NCBI RefSeq assembly: GCF_006864135.1
Contig: NZ_SADV01000005.1
Coordinates: forward strand, 186,001 to 250,000
Source of the DNA: Lysinibacillus sphaericus
GTDB taxonomy: Bacteria; Bacillota; Bacilli; Bacillales_A; Planococcaceae
DNA length: 64,000 nt
Reading direction: 5' to 3'
Part shown: one piece after another, positions 46,141-55,301 of the stretch
Layout of the letters: each line of letters begins with the position of its first letter
How positions within the stretch are numbered: the stretch's first letter is position 1
The notes under the pieces: generated by a model
The model's database searches: none
The model's input: only the letters and a program-made list of their open reading frames with translations
What the model was told of the DNA's origin: nothing
Made by a program: the position numbers and the translations under genes

Positions 46141-46896
46141 ATGGATGTAAATGAATTATTTTGGCAAGCTTCGATTCATGACATAAAAAATGGCTACAAC
46201 GATGAAGCAACACACCTCACTTGTTTACTTTGCGGGGAAAAGATTGAAAAGGGTATTATTTATCCACATGAAGGCGTTCTCTACGAGGCAGAAAAATTTA
46301 TGCAACATCATATTACTGCTGCACATCAATCCGTATTTCATTATTTAAATGGCCTTAATAAAAAAAGGACAGGACTAACTGATCATCAAAGTCATATTTT
46401 ACGCTTATTTTATGAAGGAAAAACCGATCAAGACATTAAAGAAGAATTGGAGATTGGTAGTGCAACCACAATACGTCATCATCGCTTTACCCTTAAAGAA
46501 AAGGAACGTCAAGCGAAAACCTTTCTTGCAATGATGGAACTATTAAAAGAGCAGAATGAAAAGGAAGACAGCTTTGTCCCTATTCACAAAACGGCTACGA
46601 TGGTCGACGATCGCTATAATATTACGATTTCTGAAGAACAACAATTACTTGAAAAGTACTTTCCAAACGGTATTGGCAAAGAGCTTGTCCGCTTCCCAAA
46701 ACGTGAAAAACATAAAATTGTCATACTCCGTGCAATCACAAAGCTATTCGATGCAACAAAACAGTATTCAGAAAAAGAATTAAACGAAATAATTCAACCA
46801 TTATATGAGGACTATGTACAAATACGTCGCTATTTAATCGAATACGGCTTCATGGATCGACATGAGGATGGCAGTGCTTACTGGATAAAAAAATAA
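46141..46896 (+). CDS. DUF2087-domain transcriptional regulator
   Basis: 251 residues in three parts. The N-terminus has a possible zinc site (CLLC at 28-31, with HHITAAH downstream). A LuxR-like helix-turn-helix follows near 85-130 (GLTDHQSHILRLFYEGKTDQ). A C-terminal DUF2087 domain (about 170-250) includes RFPKREKHKIVILRAI. The start at 46141 has GGAGG eight bases upstream. The following GIY-YIG gene is 16 bp away, so they form a pair. Confidence 0.85.
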   Translation: MDVNELFWQASIHDIKNGYNDEATHLTCLLCGEKIEKGIIYPHEGVLYEAEKFMQHHITAAHQSVFHYLNGLNKKRTGLTDHQSHILRLFYEGKTDQDIKEELEIGSATTIRHHRFTLKEKERQAKTFLAMMELLKEQNEKEDSFVPIHKTATMVDDRYNITISEEQQLLEKYFPNGIGKELVRFPKREKHKIVILRAITKLFDATKQYSEKELNEIIQPLYEDYVQIRRYLIEYGFMDRHEDGSAYWIKK

Positions 46897-46912
46897 GAAG
46901 GCAGGGTTTCCA

Positions 46913-47254
46913 ATGGACCATAAAAAAGAATTAAAGGAAATGTATAAAGAAATAAAAATCGAAGCTGGTGTTTTCACAATGACCAATCAACAAAATGGTA
47001 AAGTGTTTGTTGGCAGCTTCAATAATTTAAAACGCTTAAACGGCTTTCAATTTATGTTAAAAACGAAGACACATACTAATAAAGAACTACAAGCGGATTT
47101 CAACACATTCGGCCATGATGCTTTTGATATTGAAGTTGTGGAATATTTGAAGAAAAAAGAAGAAGGCTATTTCGATCCAAAAAAAGAGCTAGAAAAACTG
47201 GAACAAAAATGGCTCGACAAACTTCAGCCATTTGGTGAACGTGGATATAATTAA
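46913..47254 (+). CDS. GIY-YIG-like protein
   Basis: A 113-residue protein with a GIY-YIG-type fold: GVFTMTNQQNGKVFVGSFNNL corresponds to the first two strands. GVF and FVGS stand where GIY and YIG usually are, and the helix with LQADFNTFGHDAF follows. The catalytic tyrosines are replaced, so nuclease activity is doubtful. Such small domains are often found beside DUF2087 regulators in Bacillus. The ATG follows GGCAGGG. Confidence 0.75.
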   Translation: MDHKKELKEMYKEIKIEAGVFTMTNQQNGKVFVGSFNNLKRLNGFQFMLKTKTHTNKELQADFNTFGHDAFDIEVVEYLKKKEEGYFDPKKELEKLEQKWLDKLQPFGERGYN

Positions 47255-47260
47255 ATAACA

Positions 47261-47317
47261 AAAAAGAATCTGTTTTCTACGAGACTAAGCTTGAGAAACT
47301 TGCAGATTCTTTTTTTG
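47261..47317 (+). terminator. Terminator of the DUF2087/GIY-YIG pair
   Basis: AAAAAGAATCTG pairs with CAGATTCTTTTT (stem), with inner TTTCT/AGAAA pairing and a final T run. Confidence 0.82.
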
Positions 47318-47542
47318 TTTCATATATTGTGTTGTATCGCACGGGGATTCACTCCTTCCGGGGAATTCCTTTTCACTGGTAGAGTAAATATCAGTTGGAT
47401 CTGATCAGTTCTTCGGCCGACCCGAGCACTTTTCTCTTGCATCCGATCAGTTTAACCGGAGTGGTTTTCTTGGCATCTGAGTATTTCTTCGTCGGCCTGC
47501 CCCCACTTCTTTGCGTGCGGGAATCCTACTTGCTCTCTCACT
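47318..47542. other. Intergenic segment of odd composition
   Basis: No gene is seen. The 225 bases are more GC-rich than the surrounding DNA and pyrimidine-rich on the plus strand, with blocks such as TTCCGGGGAATTCC and TCGGCCGACCCGAGC. Nothing else in the window resembles it. Confidence 0.3.
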
Positions 47543-47902
47543 TCATTTCTGAATTTCCTGCTGAGCTTTTTTTGTTAGCTTTCCGAAAACTAGCTCATAC
47601 GAATGTTTGATTAAATTTTCAACTAAATCAATAGGTACGTCATCTACATCCATATAGATTGAATTCCAATGTGTTTTATTCATATAATAACCTGGAATAA
47701 TACCTTCATAGGCTTCTCTTAACTCTTCAGCTCGATTAGGTTCACATTTTAAAGTAAGTACAGGTCTTCCGGTACTATCTCCACCCATCATGCCATACAT
47801 TTTATCCCCAACATGATAACGATCCGCCTGCCATTCTTCTTTGTAATCATGCGTTGTTCCACGAAGTTTTAGGCAATATTTATGAATTGTTTCTTTGTTC
47901 AT
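47543..47902 (-). CDS. MmcQ/YjbR-family protein
   Basis: A 119-residue protein of the MmcQ/YjbR (CyaY-like fold) family. Signature residues are WQADRYHVGDKMYGMM, LTLKCEP and NKTHWNSI with the final helix YELV. DNA binding has been suggested for the family, but the role is not settled. The ATG has GGGG eight bases upstream. Monocistronic. Confidence 0.88.
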   Translation of the reverse strand: MNKETIHKYCLKLRGTTHDYKEEWQADRYHVGDKMYGMMGGDSTGRPVLTLKCEPNRAEELREAYEGIIPGYYMNKTHWNSIYMDVDDVPIDLVENLIKHSYELVFGKLTKKAQQEIQK

Positions 47903-47935
47903 TATTCAACCCCATTTCGTTTTAAAAATAAAGAA

Positions 47936-47976
47936 ACACACGTTCGATTATTTTCATTATAATCAATAACGTGTGT
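47936..47976. terminator. Hairpin between yitT-like and YjbR-family genes
   Basis: ACACACGTT/AACGTGTGT stem with inner GATTA/TAATC pairing. T-rich DNA on the minus strand suggests a terminator for the YitT-family gene, although it is 100 bp past that stop. Confidence 0.5.
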
Positions 47977-48076
47977 AGAGGAAATAATTATTTTAAATTA
48001 ATTTCAGTTTCTAATAATTTTTGTTCGAGCAGATCTTCGGTCACACGATTTAATTTTTAAAGTGTTAGGACACTTT

Positions 48077-48892
48077 TTACTTTATGCCTCTATCAAACAC
48101 ACCGATGACCTCAGTAGTTTGTAATATATTGACAAAAGCTTTAGCATCTGCATTCTTGATCATACTTTTAACATCAGCAAGCTGATAGCGTGTAATGACG
48201 GTAATTAAAACTTTGCGCCCTTCGCCTGAATAAGCACCTTTCGCATCCATAATCGTTACACCTCTATGAAGCTTTTCCAGTAGCTGCTGTTTTACTTCCT
48301 CGCCCTTACTCGTAATAATCATCAGTGTCAATTTAATATGGCTCGTATGAATGGTGTCGACAACCTTCCCTGTAGCATAAATTGATACGAGTGTCAGTAA
48401 TGCCGCATCCCAGCTAAAGACGAACCCGGAGATAGCTACAACGATACCATTCATCGCAGAGATTAATGTACCAAGTGGAAAATCTCGTTTACGACTTAGT
48501 AGCATCGCTATAATATCAAAACCACCAGAAGAACCTGCCGCACGAAAAATCAAGCCCAACCCTATGCCCACAATAACACCACCAAATAATGACGCAAGAA
48601 TTGGATCTTGTGTAGCTTTATAAACCGGAATAATATACAAGCTTACCGACAAGACAACTACAGAAAGAATGGTATAGCCAATAAACCGTTTCCCTAGCTT
48701 CAAGACACCTATAATTAGCAAAGGTAAATTCAATAGTAAATTTAAAACCCCTGTATTCAAGGGTGTAATAATACCAAGCATAATAGCAATCCCACTTAAT
48801 CCCCCACTTAAAATCTCATGTGGGATTAACAGAAGATTGTAGGCAAGGGCGACTAATATCGATGAAAGTGTAATAATGACAATATTCCGCAT
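48077..48892 (-). CDS. YitT-family membrane protein
   Basis: 271 residues: five or six helices (DUF161) and a C-terminal DUF2179 domain from about residue 195. The conserved N-terminal motif is IPHEILSGGLSGIA; AAGSSGGFDIIAMLL is the central one. Several paralogues occur in every Bacillus and the function is unknown. The start at 48892 has an AGGGG site seven bases upstream; a longer frame has a polar, non-family end. Confidence 0.85.
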   Translation of the reverse strand: MRNIVIITLSSILVALAYNLLLIPHEILSGGLSGIAIMLGIITPLNTGVLNLLLNLPLLIIGVLKLGKRFIGYTILSVVVLSVSLYIIPVYKATQDPILASLFGGVIVGIGLGLIFRAAGSSGGFDIIAMLLSRKRDFPLGTLISAMNGIVVAISGFVFSWDAALLTLVSIYATGKVVDTIHTSHIKLTLMIITSKGEEVKQQLLEKLHRGVTIMDAKGAYSGEGRKVLITVITRYQLADVKSMIKNADAKAFVNILQTTEVIGVFDRGIK

Positions 48893-49021
48893 AATAAATC
48901 CCCTATCATAACGAACGAGTTTTGTACTTCTTTCCCTTAGAATACCCAATTTATTCGTTTAAAAAACCTTGAGTAGGGCACTATTGCAGTAAAAACAACG
49001 ACATTTATTTCTTTATTTCTT

Positions 49022-50311
49022 CTAATGTTCTTTTTTCTGCTCCTCTTTTAACGGCTCTTCTTTATTCTCTTCAGCCTTCTCCGCTACCTTATAAATACGT
49101 TCAAGCATAGGCGGATGTGTATAACGGAACCACTTTACGAGCAACTGTGGATTTACCTCACTCAAACCAGATATTGTTAGCTTCTGAAATGCAGTAATTG
49201 CGGACTCTCGATCGCCCGTTAGTGAAATCGCATATTGATCAGCTCTATTTTCCTGATACCGCGAAATATAATTCGACAGAGGGCTCGAAGCAAATAATAA
49301 AACAGATGTTAGGAGTAAGAACAATGGATAAGAGCTTATATCACCGACTTTTTTAATTTTTAATACCTGTCCGTAACGTCCAATGAACCATCTCAAACAT
49401 TTTGCTGTCAGCCATAAGCCTAGCAATGACAACAGAAGATACCCAGCAATCCCAAAATAAATATGCTTCTCAACATAGTGTCCCATTTCATGTGCCATGA
49501 TAAATAATATTTCATTATCTGTTAAACGATTTAAGGTTGTATCCCATAGCACAATTCTTGAATTACTGCCAATACCCGTTACATAGGCATTTAAAGCATT
49601 TGTTTTTTCTGCCATATTGACTTCATATACGTGCTCTGCTGGTATATTTGCCTGTTCAGCTATAGACAAAATTTTCTCTTCTAGCTCCTTATTTTTTAAC
49701 GGATAAAAATCATTATATAAAGGATCGATGACTACAGGTTGAATGAACATCACAAATATTGTAAATGGAATCGTTAGAAACCATGCATATAGCCACCATC
49801 TTTTGGCACTTTTTTTGATGAGCCAGTAAAGGACAGATACGATAATTAGACTCATGCCAAAGTTAACCCAAAAATCAATAATGCCGTCTCGCATCCATGA
49901 AGAAAAACCTTGTGTACTAATTCCGTAAGTTTTGCTTAAATTGTAACGATAATAATCGAGTGGGAATAGTACAACGTATAGTAAAAATGATAATAAGAAT
50001 AAGTAGCTTGCATTTTGTAACAGCTTCCATTTTGTTTGTGACGTCGCCACCTTTTCAAAGTAACGTGATACGCCCATAGTTAAAATCATGAAATAAATTA
50101 ACCATTCCAAAGGTGTAGCAACAAAGAATAGGAAGTTCCGTATTTTAGAATATTCACCGCTTAAGTATAGTTCTTTTTCGGACATAAACATCACTGGATC
50201 TGCAGCTGTCCCTTGCATCGCACGGGGTATTGTACCACCACCGCTGTGGAATATATACCAATACATACACAGCACATAAACACCGAATAAAAGTAGCGCG
50301 ACAATTCCCAT
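49022..50311 (-). CDS. M48-family membrane metallopeptidase
   Basis: About 429 residues, related to Ste24/HtpX proteases. The zinc motif is HEMGH (in FIMAHEMGHYVEKH), with the third ligand glutamate in the ENRADQYAI region. Several transmembrane helices lie before the catalytic domain. The start is uncertain: the ATG at 50311 opens at the first helix but its GGAGG is 19 bases away. An in-frame ATA seven bases after GGAGG has the ideal spacing. Confidence 0.85.
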   Translation of the reverse strand: MGIVALLLFGVYVLCMYWYIFHSGGGTIPRAMQGTAADPVMFMSEKELYLSGEYSKIRNFLFFVATPLEWLIYFMILTMGVSRYFEKVATSQTKWKLLQNASYLFLLSFLLYVVLFPLDYYRYNLSKTYGISTQGFSSWMRDGIIDFWVNFGMSLIIVSVLYWLIKKSAKRWWLYAWFLTIPFTIFVMFIQPVVIDPLYNDFYPLKNKELEEKILSIAEQANIPAEHVYEVNMAEKTNALNAYVTGIGSNSRIVLWDTTLNRLTDNEILFIMAHEMGHYVEKHIYFGIAGYLLLSLLGLWLTAKCLRWFIGRYGQVLKIKKVGDISSYPLFLLLTSVLLFASSPLSNYISRYQENRADQYAISLTGDRESAITAFQKLTISGLSEVNPQLLVKWFRYTHPPMLERIYKVAEKAEENKEEPLKEEQKKEH

Positions 50312-50453
50312 TTTTTTCGCTATGTCATTTCCTCCCTTGCTCAACACTAAGTTCGTCCTATAGTAAGTGTAAGCTAAAATGAAAAAGTTAGAACAATTTT
50401 TTCTTTGTTTTTATTTACCTTCTGTCCTTCTTTACACCAAAAGAACAAATGCA

Positions 50454-50505
50454 CTAAAGCGCTGGAGAGCCCGAGGGATCGAACCTCGAGGATGTAGCGC
50501 TTTAG
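50454..50505. other. tRNA T-arm-like sequence inside a 10-bp inverted repeat
   Basis: CTAAAGCGCT at 50454-50463 and AGCGCTTTAG at 50496-50505 form a perfect stem. Between them, on the minus strand, CGAGG TTCGATC CCTCG has the exact 5-7-5 geometry and TTCRANY loop of a tRNA T arm, followed by GGCTCTCC. No anticodon or D arm is present, so it is not a tRNA gene. It is in a 326-bp gap with no other feature. Confidence 0.6.
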
Positions 50506-50674
50506 CTTAGACGAAAACTATACCCTTGTTTTTCCACAATAAAAAATCTATAGTTTCTTTAACAAAAAAATTCGTTCTACTTCTCCAAATGCGTAGCAAG
50601 CCATGTAGATGCTGAAGTACCACGGCTCGTTCGCTATTCCTAGAAGTGTCGCGAATTTTAAAGAATATTTTTTA

Positions 50675-51472
50675 TTACCTATCCATTACAAATGCCGTTT
50701 TGCCACGTTGATCTTCACTTAAATAACTAGCTAATTCTAATCGATCATGCCATTCTTTTTCTATAATAGCGGCCTTTAATGCATCATCCTCTTTCGTTGA
50801 TAGCTCTACCATAATCTCCTCTTGATATTGCCAAACCTCAATATCCGCCGCATAGCCCGCAAAGCTTCCTTTATATGTTGTTGCCTTTGCAGGACCATAT
50901 ACAACCGCTTGGGATAATGTGTTTTGATACCATGCTTCAGAATCCCAATTTAAAATTTTCTTCGGAACATTTTCTAAAATTAATTTTTTGGCCGCATTTG
51001 TATCCACTGCATCATAGGAAATTTTAGCTGTAGTCTTTAATGATTCCTTACGACTTATTGCGAACGAACGATTGCTACCCTTAATATCCGTTTCGAATTT
51101 ATAGTTAGACTCTGTTCCAGTGAAGCCATGACTCTCTGTAATAGCAATTGCTTCATCCAAAGGTGTATTTAAAAATCTCTTTTTATACGTGATATCCATG
51201 TTATTGCTTCCTTTATAAACACGTAAACGGTGGATATAATCCTCATTTAGAAAAGCTCTATTCGGCGTATCAAAGAAATAAATCTTTACTTCATCTTTTT
51301 TTGTAGCTTGGAAAATAGTAAAAATATCCGGTTCAGTGAAAAGCTTAGATTTAAGATTGAATTTAATTTCATTCCCTGGTTCGATTGCTGCTTTAGCTTG
51401 TGTAGAATCCAATCCAATGATGCTAACAAGTACAATAACAACTAAATAAAAATTTACTGCCCATTTCTTCAT
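50675..51472 (-). CDS. Secreted protein of unknown function
   Basis: 265 residues with a signal peptide (basic start, hydrophobic 7-22, likely cleavage after TQAKA). The mature part is mixed alpha/beta without recognised motifs or transmembrane helices. Its ATG overlaps the stop of the hydrolase gene (ATGA), so it is the last gene of the ABC-transporter operon and should act outside the membrane with it. The function is not known. Confidence 0.75.
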   Translation of the reverse strand: MKKWAVNFYLVVIVLVSIIGLDSTQAKAAIEPGNEIKFNLKSKLFTEPDIFTIFQATKKDEVKIYFFDTPNRAFLNEDYIHRLRVYKGSNNMDITYKKRFLNTPLDEAIAITESHGFTGTESNYKFETDIKGSNRSFAISRKESLKTTAKISYDAVDTNAAKKLILENVPKKILNWDSEAWYQNTLSQAVVYGPAKATTYKGSFAGYAADIEVWQYQEEIMVELSTKEDDALKAAIIEKEWHDRLELASYLSEDQRGKTAFVMDR

Positions 51473-52563
51473 GTTATTTCCTCTTCATGTTTTAGTAATT
51501 GCAAGGTAGTCGTTTCTCGATTCGTTAATGAACTGTGAAAATAGATAGTTTTATGTGAATGTATTTTCTTAAAAAGTGCGATGATATCATCATAATCCGG
51601 ATGCGTTTTGTAAAAAAAATCCTTATGTTGATTTTTGGAAAATTGAATTTTATATTTGCCTTTATTCCAATATCCCGTAAAGATAACCATAGCTGTTGGC
51701 TTTTTGTGAAGTAGTTCCACTAATTTCGCTTCATTACGCTCAGGTACAAAATAAATGAAGTTTTCACATTCTGTTTTCTTTGTCAAACATTCTAGTTTAA
51801 ACTCTTGCAAAATTGTTTTGATAGGCAATAAATTTTCAGGTGCCTCATAATAATTATCAAATAACGACAACAAATCATGATCTACATGTATCGCTCTTGT
51901 CGTATGCTGAAAAAGATAAGTAGCAATATCTGCTGTTTTTCCTGAGAAAGAAGCTGGGAAAATGATCGGGCAGCCTGGATTTGCATTGATATATTCCGCC
52001 ATTTGCTGCAATACTTCTAAATTATTGATGCGCTTCTCAACATGACCGCTATCTATAATAGCTAGATCATAAACAGTCCCGTCCTCTATCGGCAGTGCTG
52101 CTTTTAACAAATAGGAATCCACAACATAATCGCCAGAGTAAAATATCATCTCCTCAAAAAAACGAATCTTGTACCAAACGCTTCCGATTAGATGCCCACT
52201 GTAGCCCCATTGAAAGGCAAGACATTTACTAACAACTATCCACTCTCCGATTGATTCTGGTTGAAAGGTTCTTGTATGTTGACAAGACTGTTTTAATTGC
52301 TGCGCAGTCATTTTACTCATAATTATCGGCCCTCTATATCCCCATCGCTCAAGTAAAGGAATAGCACCTACATGATCTGTATGTGAATGAGAAATAAACA
52401 CTGCATCAAGCCTTGCCACATGAGCTTGTGTTAATTTTGGAGGTGTCTTTTGTCGATTGTTCATCACTCCGCAATCGAGTAAAATAGCATGTCCATTATT
52501 TTCAATGAAAAAACAGTTACGCCCATACTCACCGACCCCACCTAAAATCTCTACATTAAGCAT
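51469..52563 (-). CDS. Metallo-beta-lactamase-fold hydrolase
   Basis: 364 residues. N-terminal GGVGEYGRN and LLDCG, metal site HSHTDHVGAIP, then GHLIGSVWYKI and YSGDYV, an arrangement closest to RNase J/CPSF-like and related MBL proteins. The late DSGH and TGYWNKGK blocks resemble a beta-CASP-type insertion. It is not UlaG-like in its N-terminus. It overlaps the permease gene by eight bases and so belongs to the transporter operon. The substrate is unknown. Confidence 0.85.
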   Translation of the reverse strand: MLNVEILGGVGEYGRNCFFIENNGHAILLDCGVMNNRQKTPPKLTQAHVARLDAVFISHSHTDHVGAIPLLERWGYRGPIIMSKMTAQQLKQSCQHTRTFQPESIGEWIVVSKCLAFQWGYSGHLIGSVWYKIRFFEEMIFYSGDYVVDSYLLKAALPIEDGTVYDLAIIDSGHVEKRINNLEVLQQMAEYINANPGCPIIFPASFSGKTADIATYLFQHTTRAIHVDHDLLSLFDNYYEAPENLLPIKTILQEFKLECLTKKTECENFIYFVPERNEAKLVELLHKKPTAMVIFTGYWNKGKYKIQFSKNQHKDFFYKTHPDYDDIIALFKKIHSHKTIYFHSSLTNRETTTLQLLKHEEEIT

Positions 52564-54217
52564 CTACATGTCCTCCCCGTTTTTGCAGCCAATCTAATAG
52601 AAACATGAAAATAACGGTCATGACGACTGTAATCACCGCTACAGCCATTCCTACACCAACATTGCCTTGTTCAAATTGATTGTAAATAAATGTTGCGCCA
52701 GTCTCTACTGAAGGAGGCAAAATGAGTAATCCAGCGACAAGCTCACGCATTGAGATAATAAATGTCATCATCATTCCAGCAAGAATTCCCTGCATTAATA
52801 ATGGAATGATGATATGTCGATAAACAGCCCAGCTACTTCGCCCAAAAATAGCGGCTGATTGGAATATCGAAGAATCCAATTGTGATAAAGATGACTTTAT
52901 ATATTGCACGGAGTATGGTAAAAAAAGTACAAAATACGTGACTACAACCATTGCCTTTGTGTTATAGATGGTCGCTGGTAGCCACGGTGCATTCCAAAAC
53001 ATGATTAACCCAACTACAAAGACAATTCCGGGAATAATATTAGACATTAAACTAAAGAAATCTAATATTTGCTGCTTTTTCGTTTCTCCTCTTTTAATGT
53101 ACAAGGCAATGAACAAACCAATAATTGCTGTAACGACAGCTGTGATTACGGAGAAAACAACACTATTTAAAAATGCTGACAATCCAGCACTTCCACTTGT
53201 AAACACTTCCTGATAGGAGGCAAAGTAAAAATTCCCTGCCTGCAAACCATCTCCCCTTACTTTCTGCAAAGATGTCACAATAATTGAGAAGTAAGGAATA
53301 CCGATTGATAGTAACATGATGATCCCGACAAAAAGCCATGAACCGAACTTAACATACCATTTATCTTTGATTTCGCGAATAGCTGGTGTTTTTCCAGATA
53401 GCACGCTATATGTATATTTTCGTCCAATAAGATTTTGAAAATACCAGATAACGAGACAAACTGATAGTAAAAATAATGATAGCGATGTCGCCATACTAAT
53501 GTCTACTGGCCATCTTGAAAGGTAAGAGTGAATCTCCGTTGTAAATACTTGAAAGCCAATTCGACTACCAAACGTTGCAGGTGTTCCAAATTCAGCAAGT
53601 GTTTTGATAAAAATTAGCAAGCTCCCTAGAACATAGCTAGAAACTACTAAAGGCAAAACTATTCTCGTCCAATTTCTCCAAGAGCTTCGTCCAAAAATTA
53701 ATGCAGCATCTAGAAAGGAGCCATTGATTCTTAATAGCGTATTTTTCAACATTAAATATAAGAAAGGAAAAAGATGCAGGCTCATAATCATGACCATTCC
53801 AAATAAGGAGAAGAACGATTCAGTCATCCAAGCAGCACTTGGAAATAGCTGTTGGAGAAAGCCATTATTTTGCATGAACAATATCCATCCCATGGAACCA
53901 ATATATGGTGGTGTCATAAACGGAATCGTTAAAATAATATCTAGCCAATCGTATTTATATAAGCTTGTTTTCGTTCTTATTAACGCCATTGGGAATGCTA
54001 CAATTGTAGTCCCTATAATAACTAAAACCCCTAATAACACAGAGTTTCCAAGCGTTTGCCACATTCTTTCATTGGCAAACATTCTGTTAATCTGCGAAAC
54101 ATCTAATTGCCCATCTTTCATAAACGTATAAAATGCAATGGCAATTAACGGTGCGATACCTAACGTGACGATAAGTGTCAGTAAAAATCCAAAAGTTCGT
54201 CTGCCTTCCATAATCAT
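52556..54217 (-). CDS. ABC transporter permease (FbpB/AfuB type, fused halves)
   Basis: A 553-residue permease with 12 predicted helices in two homologous halves, each with a binding-protein-dependent EAA loop (DAALIFGRSSWRNWTRIVLP and QSAAIFGRSSWAVYRHIIIP). This layout is typical for iron(III), sugar-phosphate (AfuB) and 2-aminoethylphosphonate importers. It lies 60 bp after the end of the binding-protein gene (counting its displaced 3' part). Confidence 0.9.
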   Translation of the reverse strand: MIMEGRRTFGFLLTLIVTLGIAPLIAIAFYTFMKDGQLDVSQINRMFANERMWQTLGNSVLLGVLVIIGTTIVAFPMALIRTKTSLYKYDWLDIILTIPFMTPPYIGSMGWILFMQNNGFLQQLFPSAAWMTESFFSLFGMVMIMSLHLFPFLYLMLKNTLLRINGSFLDAALIFGRSSWRNWTRIVLPLVVSSYVLGSLLIFIKTLAEFGTPATFGSRIGFQVFTTEIHSYLSRWPVDISMATSLSLFLLSVCLVIWYFQNLIGRKYTYSVLSGKTPAIREIKDKWYVKFGSWLFVGIIMLLSIGIPYFSIIVTSLQKVRGDGLQAGNFYFASYQEVFTSGSAGLSAFLNSVVFSVITAVVTAIIGLFIALYIKRGETKKQQILDFFSLMSNIIPGIVFVVGLIMFWNAPWLPATIYNTKAMVVVTYFVLFLPYSVQYIKSSLSQLDSSIFQSAAIFGRSSWAVYRHIIIPLLMQGILAGMMMTFIISMRELVAGLLILPPSVETGATFIYNQFEQGNVGVGMAVAVITVVMTVIFMFLLDWLQKRGGHVDA

Positions 54218-54276
54218 TGATGATTCAATCCTTCCCTAAAAAAAACTTAAAGGAGGCTAAAAAACTTCCTATCTAC

Positions 54277-54404
54277 TTAACGAAAAATATCATTGAATTT
54301 AGTTAATATTTCAAACTGCTTCGCTTCTGCACCTTTCCAATTCACGTTTAGCTGTGGAATTTCATCTAAGGCTGCGCGATCCTTAACAGCTATATCTTGT
54401 TGCC
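54277..54404 (-). pseudogene. Displaced 3' end of the binding-protein gene
   Basis: In the next frame after the stop of the binding protein, translation gives QQDIAVKDRAALDEIPQLNV and then a helical end FEILTKFNDIF with a stop at 54277. This is the normal C-terminus of this binding-protein class. A single missing base near 54404 explains it. Confidence 0.75.
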
Positions 54405-55301
54405 TGGTAGTAAGTAAGCATTTGCTACAAGCTTTTGCCCTTCATCTGACAGTAAAAAATCAACGTACGCTTTTGCACTCTTTACGTTTTTTGCATCCTT
54501 CAAAATACCAACAACCCGCGGACTGACAACTGTCCCGCTTTTTGGATAAATAATTTCTACTGGCTCACCATCAGCTTTCGCTTTATAGGCCATGTAATCT
54601 ACCCCTGAAATTGTGGCATTTTTGGCACCAGTAATAACAGCATCTAATGCTTCCTTATTGGCACCATTCACCTGTAAACCATTTTCCTTCCACCTTTCTA
54701 TCGTAGCCCAAGCTGTTTTTTCAGCTTCTGTATATCCGAATAAGAAGTCTACAGCAGAGCCTGACAAGCTAGGGTCTGGTATATTAATTTTATGTTGCCA
54801 TTCAGCTTTTGCTAAATCTGTCCATTCTGCCGGAACCTGTTGCGTATTTTTAGTATTATAAGCAATACCTAATACTGAGGCACTGTAACCATAGTAATAC
54901 CCTTCTGCATTTGACCAATCAGTATTGATTTTCTTTGCATTAACAGCGTCTTTATAACTTTGAAGCTGATCAGTTTCCTTTAAGCCATCCATTGAAGCAA
55001 CAGAGGCTAGTACGACAACGTCTGCTACAGGATTATTTTTTTCCGCTTCTAAACGCGATAATATTTTGCCTGTTGTCCCTTGGAACATTTCTACTTTTAT
55101 ACCTGTTTTCTCTTCAAATGCTTGTTGAATATTCGCAGCTAAACCTTCTGGACCAGCAGAGTATACCGTTAAAGTTTGTTCTTCTTTTGGGTTTGAACTT
55201 GCTTTATCATTCTTCTCTACCTCTTTATTTCCACAGCCCGCTAATACTAATGTTAAAAGAACCCCAGCTGTAGCAAATAGTTTTAACCCTCGTTTTTTCA
55301 A
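54390..55301 (-). CDS. ABC transporter substrate-binding lipoprotein (FbpA/AfuA type), 3' frameshift
   Basis: 303 residues as read. Signal peptide with the lipobox LVLAGCGN (Cys23), then the two-lobed binding fold (LTVYSAGPEGLAANIQQAFE, ASVASMDGL, NIPDPSLSGSA). The gene opens with a TTG overlapping the ATPase stop by four bases. The frame ends after YLLPGNKI, about 40 residues short, and the missing C-terminus continues in another frame. Relatives bind Fe3+, sugar phosphates or phosphonates; the ligand cannot be decided from the visible residues. Confidence 0.85.
   Translation of the reverse strand: MKKRGLKLFATAGVLLTLVLAGCGNKEVEKNDKASSNPKEEQTLTVYSAGPEGLAANIQQAFEEKTGIKVEMFQGTTGKILSRLEAEKNNPVADVVVLASVASMDGLKETDQLQSYKDAVNAKKINTDWSNAEGYYYGYSASVLGIAYNTKNTQQVPAEWTDLAKAEWQHKINIPDPSLSGSAVDFLFGYTEAEKTAWATIERWKENGLQVNGANKEALDAVITGAKNATISGVDYMAYKAKADGEPVEIIYPKSGTVVSPRVVGILKDAKNVKSAKAYVDFLLSDEGQKLVANAYLLPGNKI

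Noticed and set aside
47395..47610. 71-codon plus-strand ORF
   Set aside because: It runs into the antisense strand of the YjbR-family gene and has no ribosome site or motif.
50454..50505. tRNA gene
   Set aside because: Only a T-arm-like segment is present; there is no D arm, anticodon arm or paired acceptor stem.
51469..52563. UlaG (ascorbate-6-phosphate lactonase), because a Ula-type PTS is nearby
   Set aside because: The N-terminus and motif order resemble RNase J/CPSF-like MBL proteins, and the gene is translationally coupled to the ABC permease, not to the PTS.
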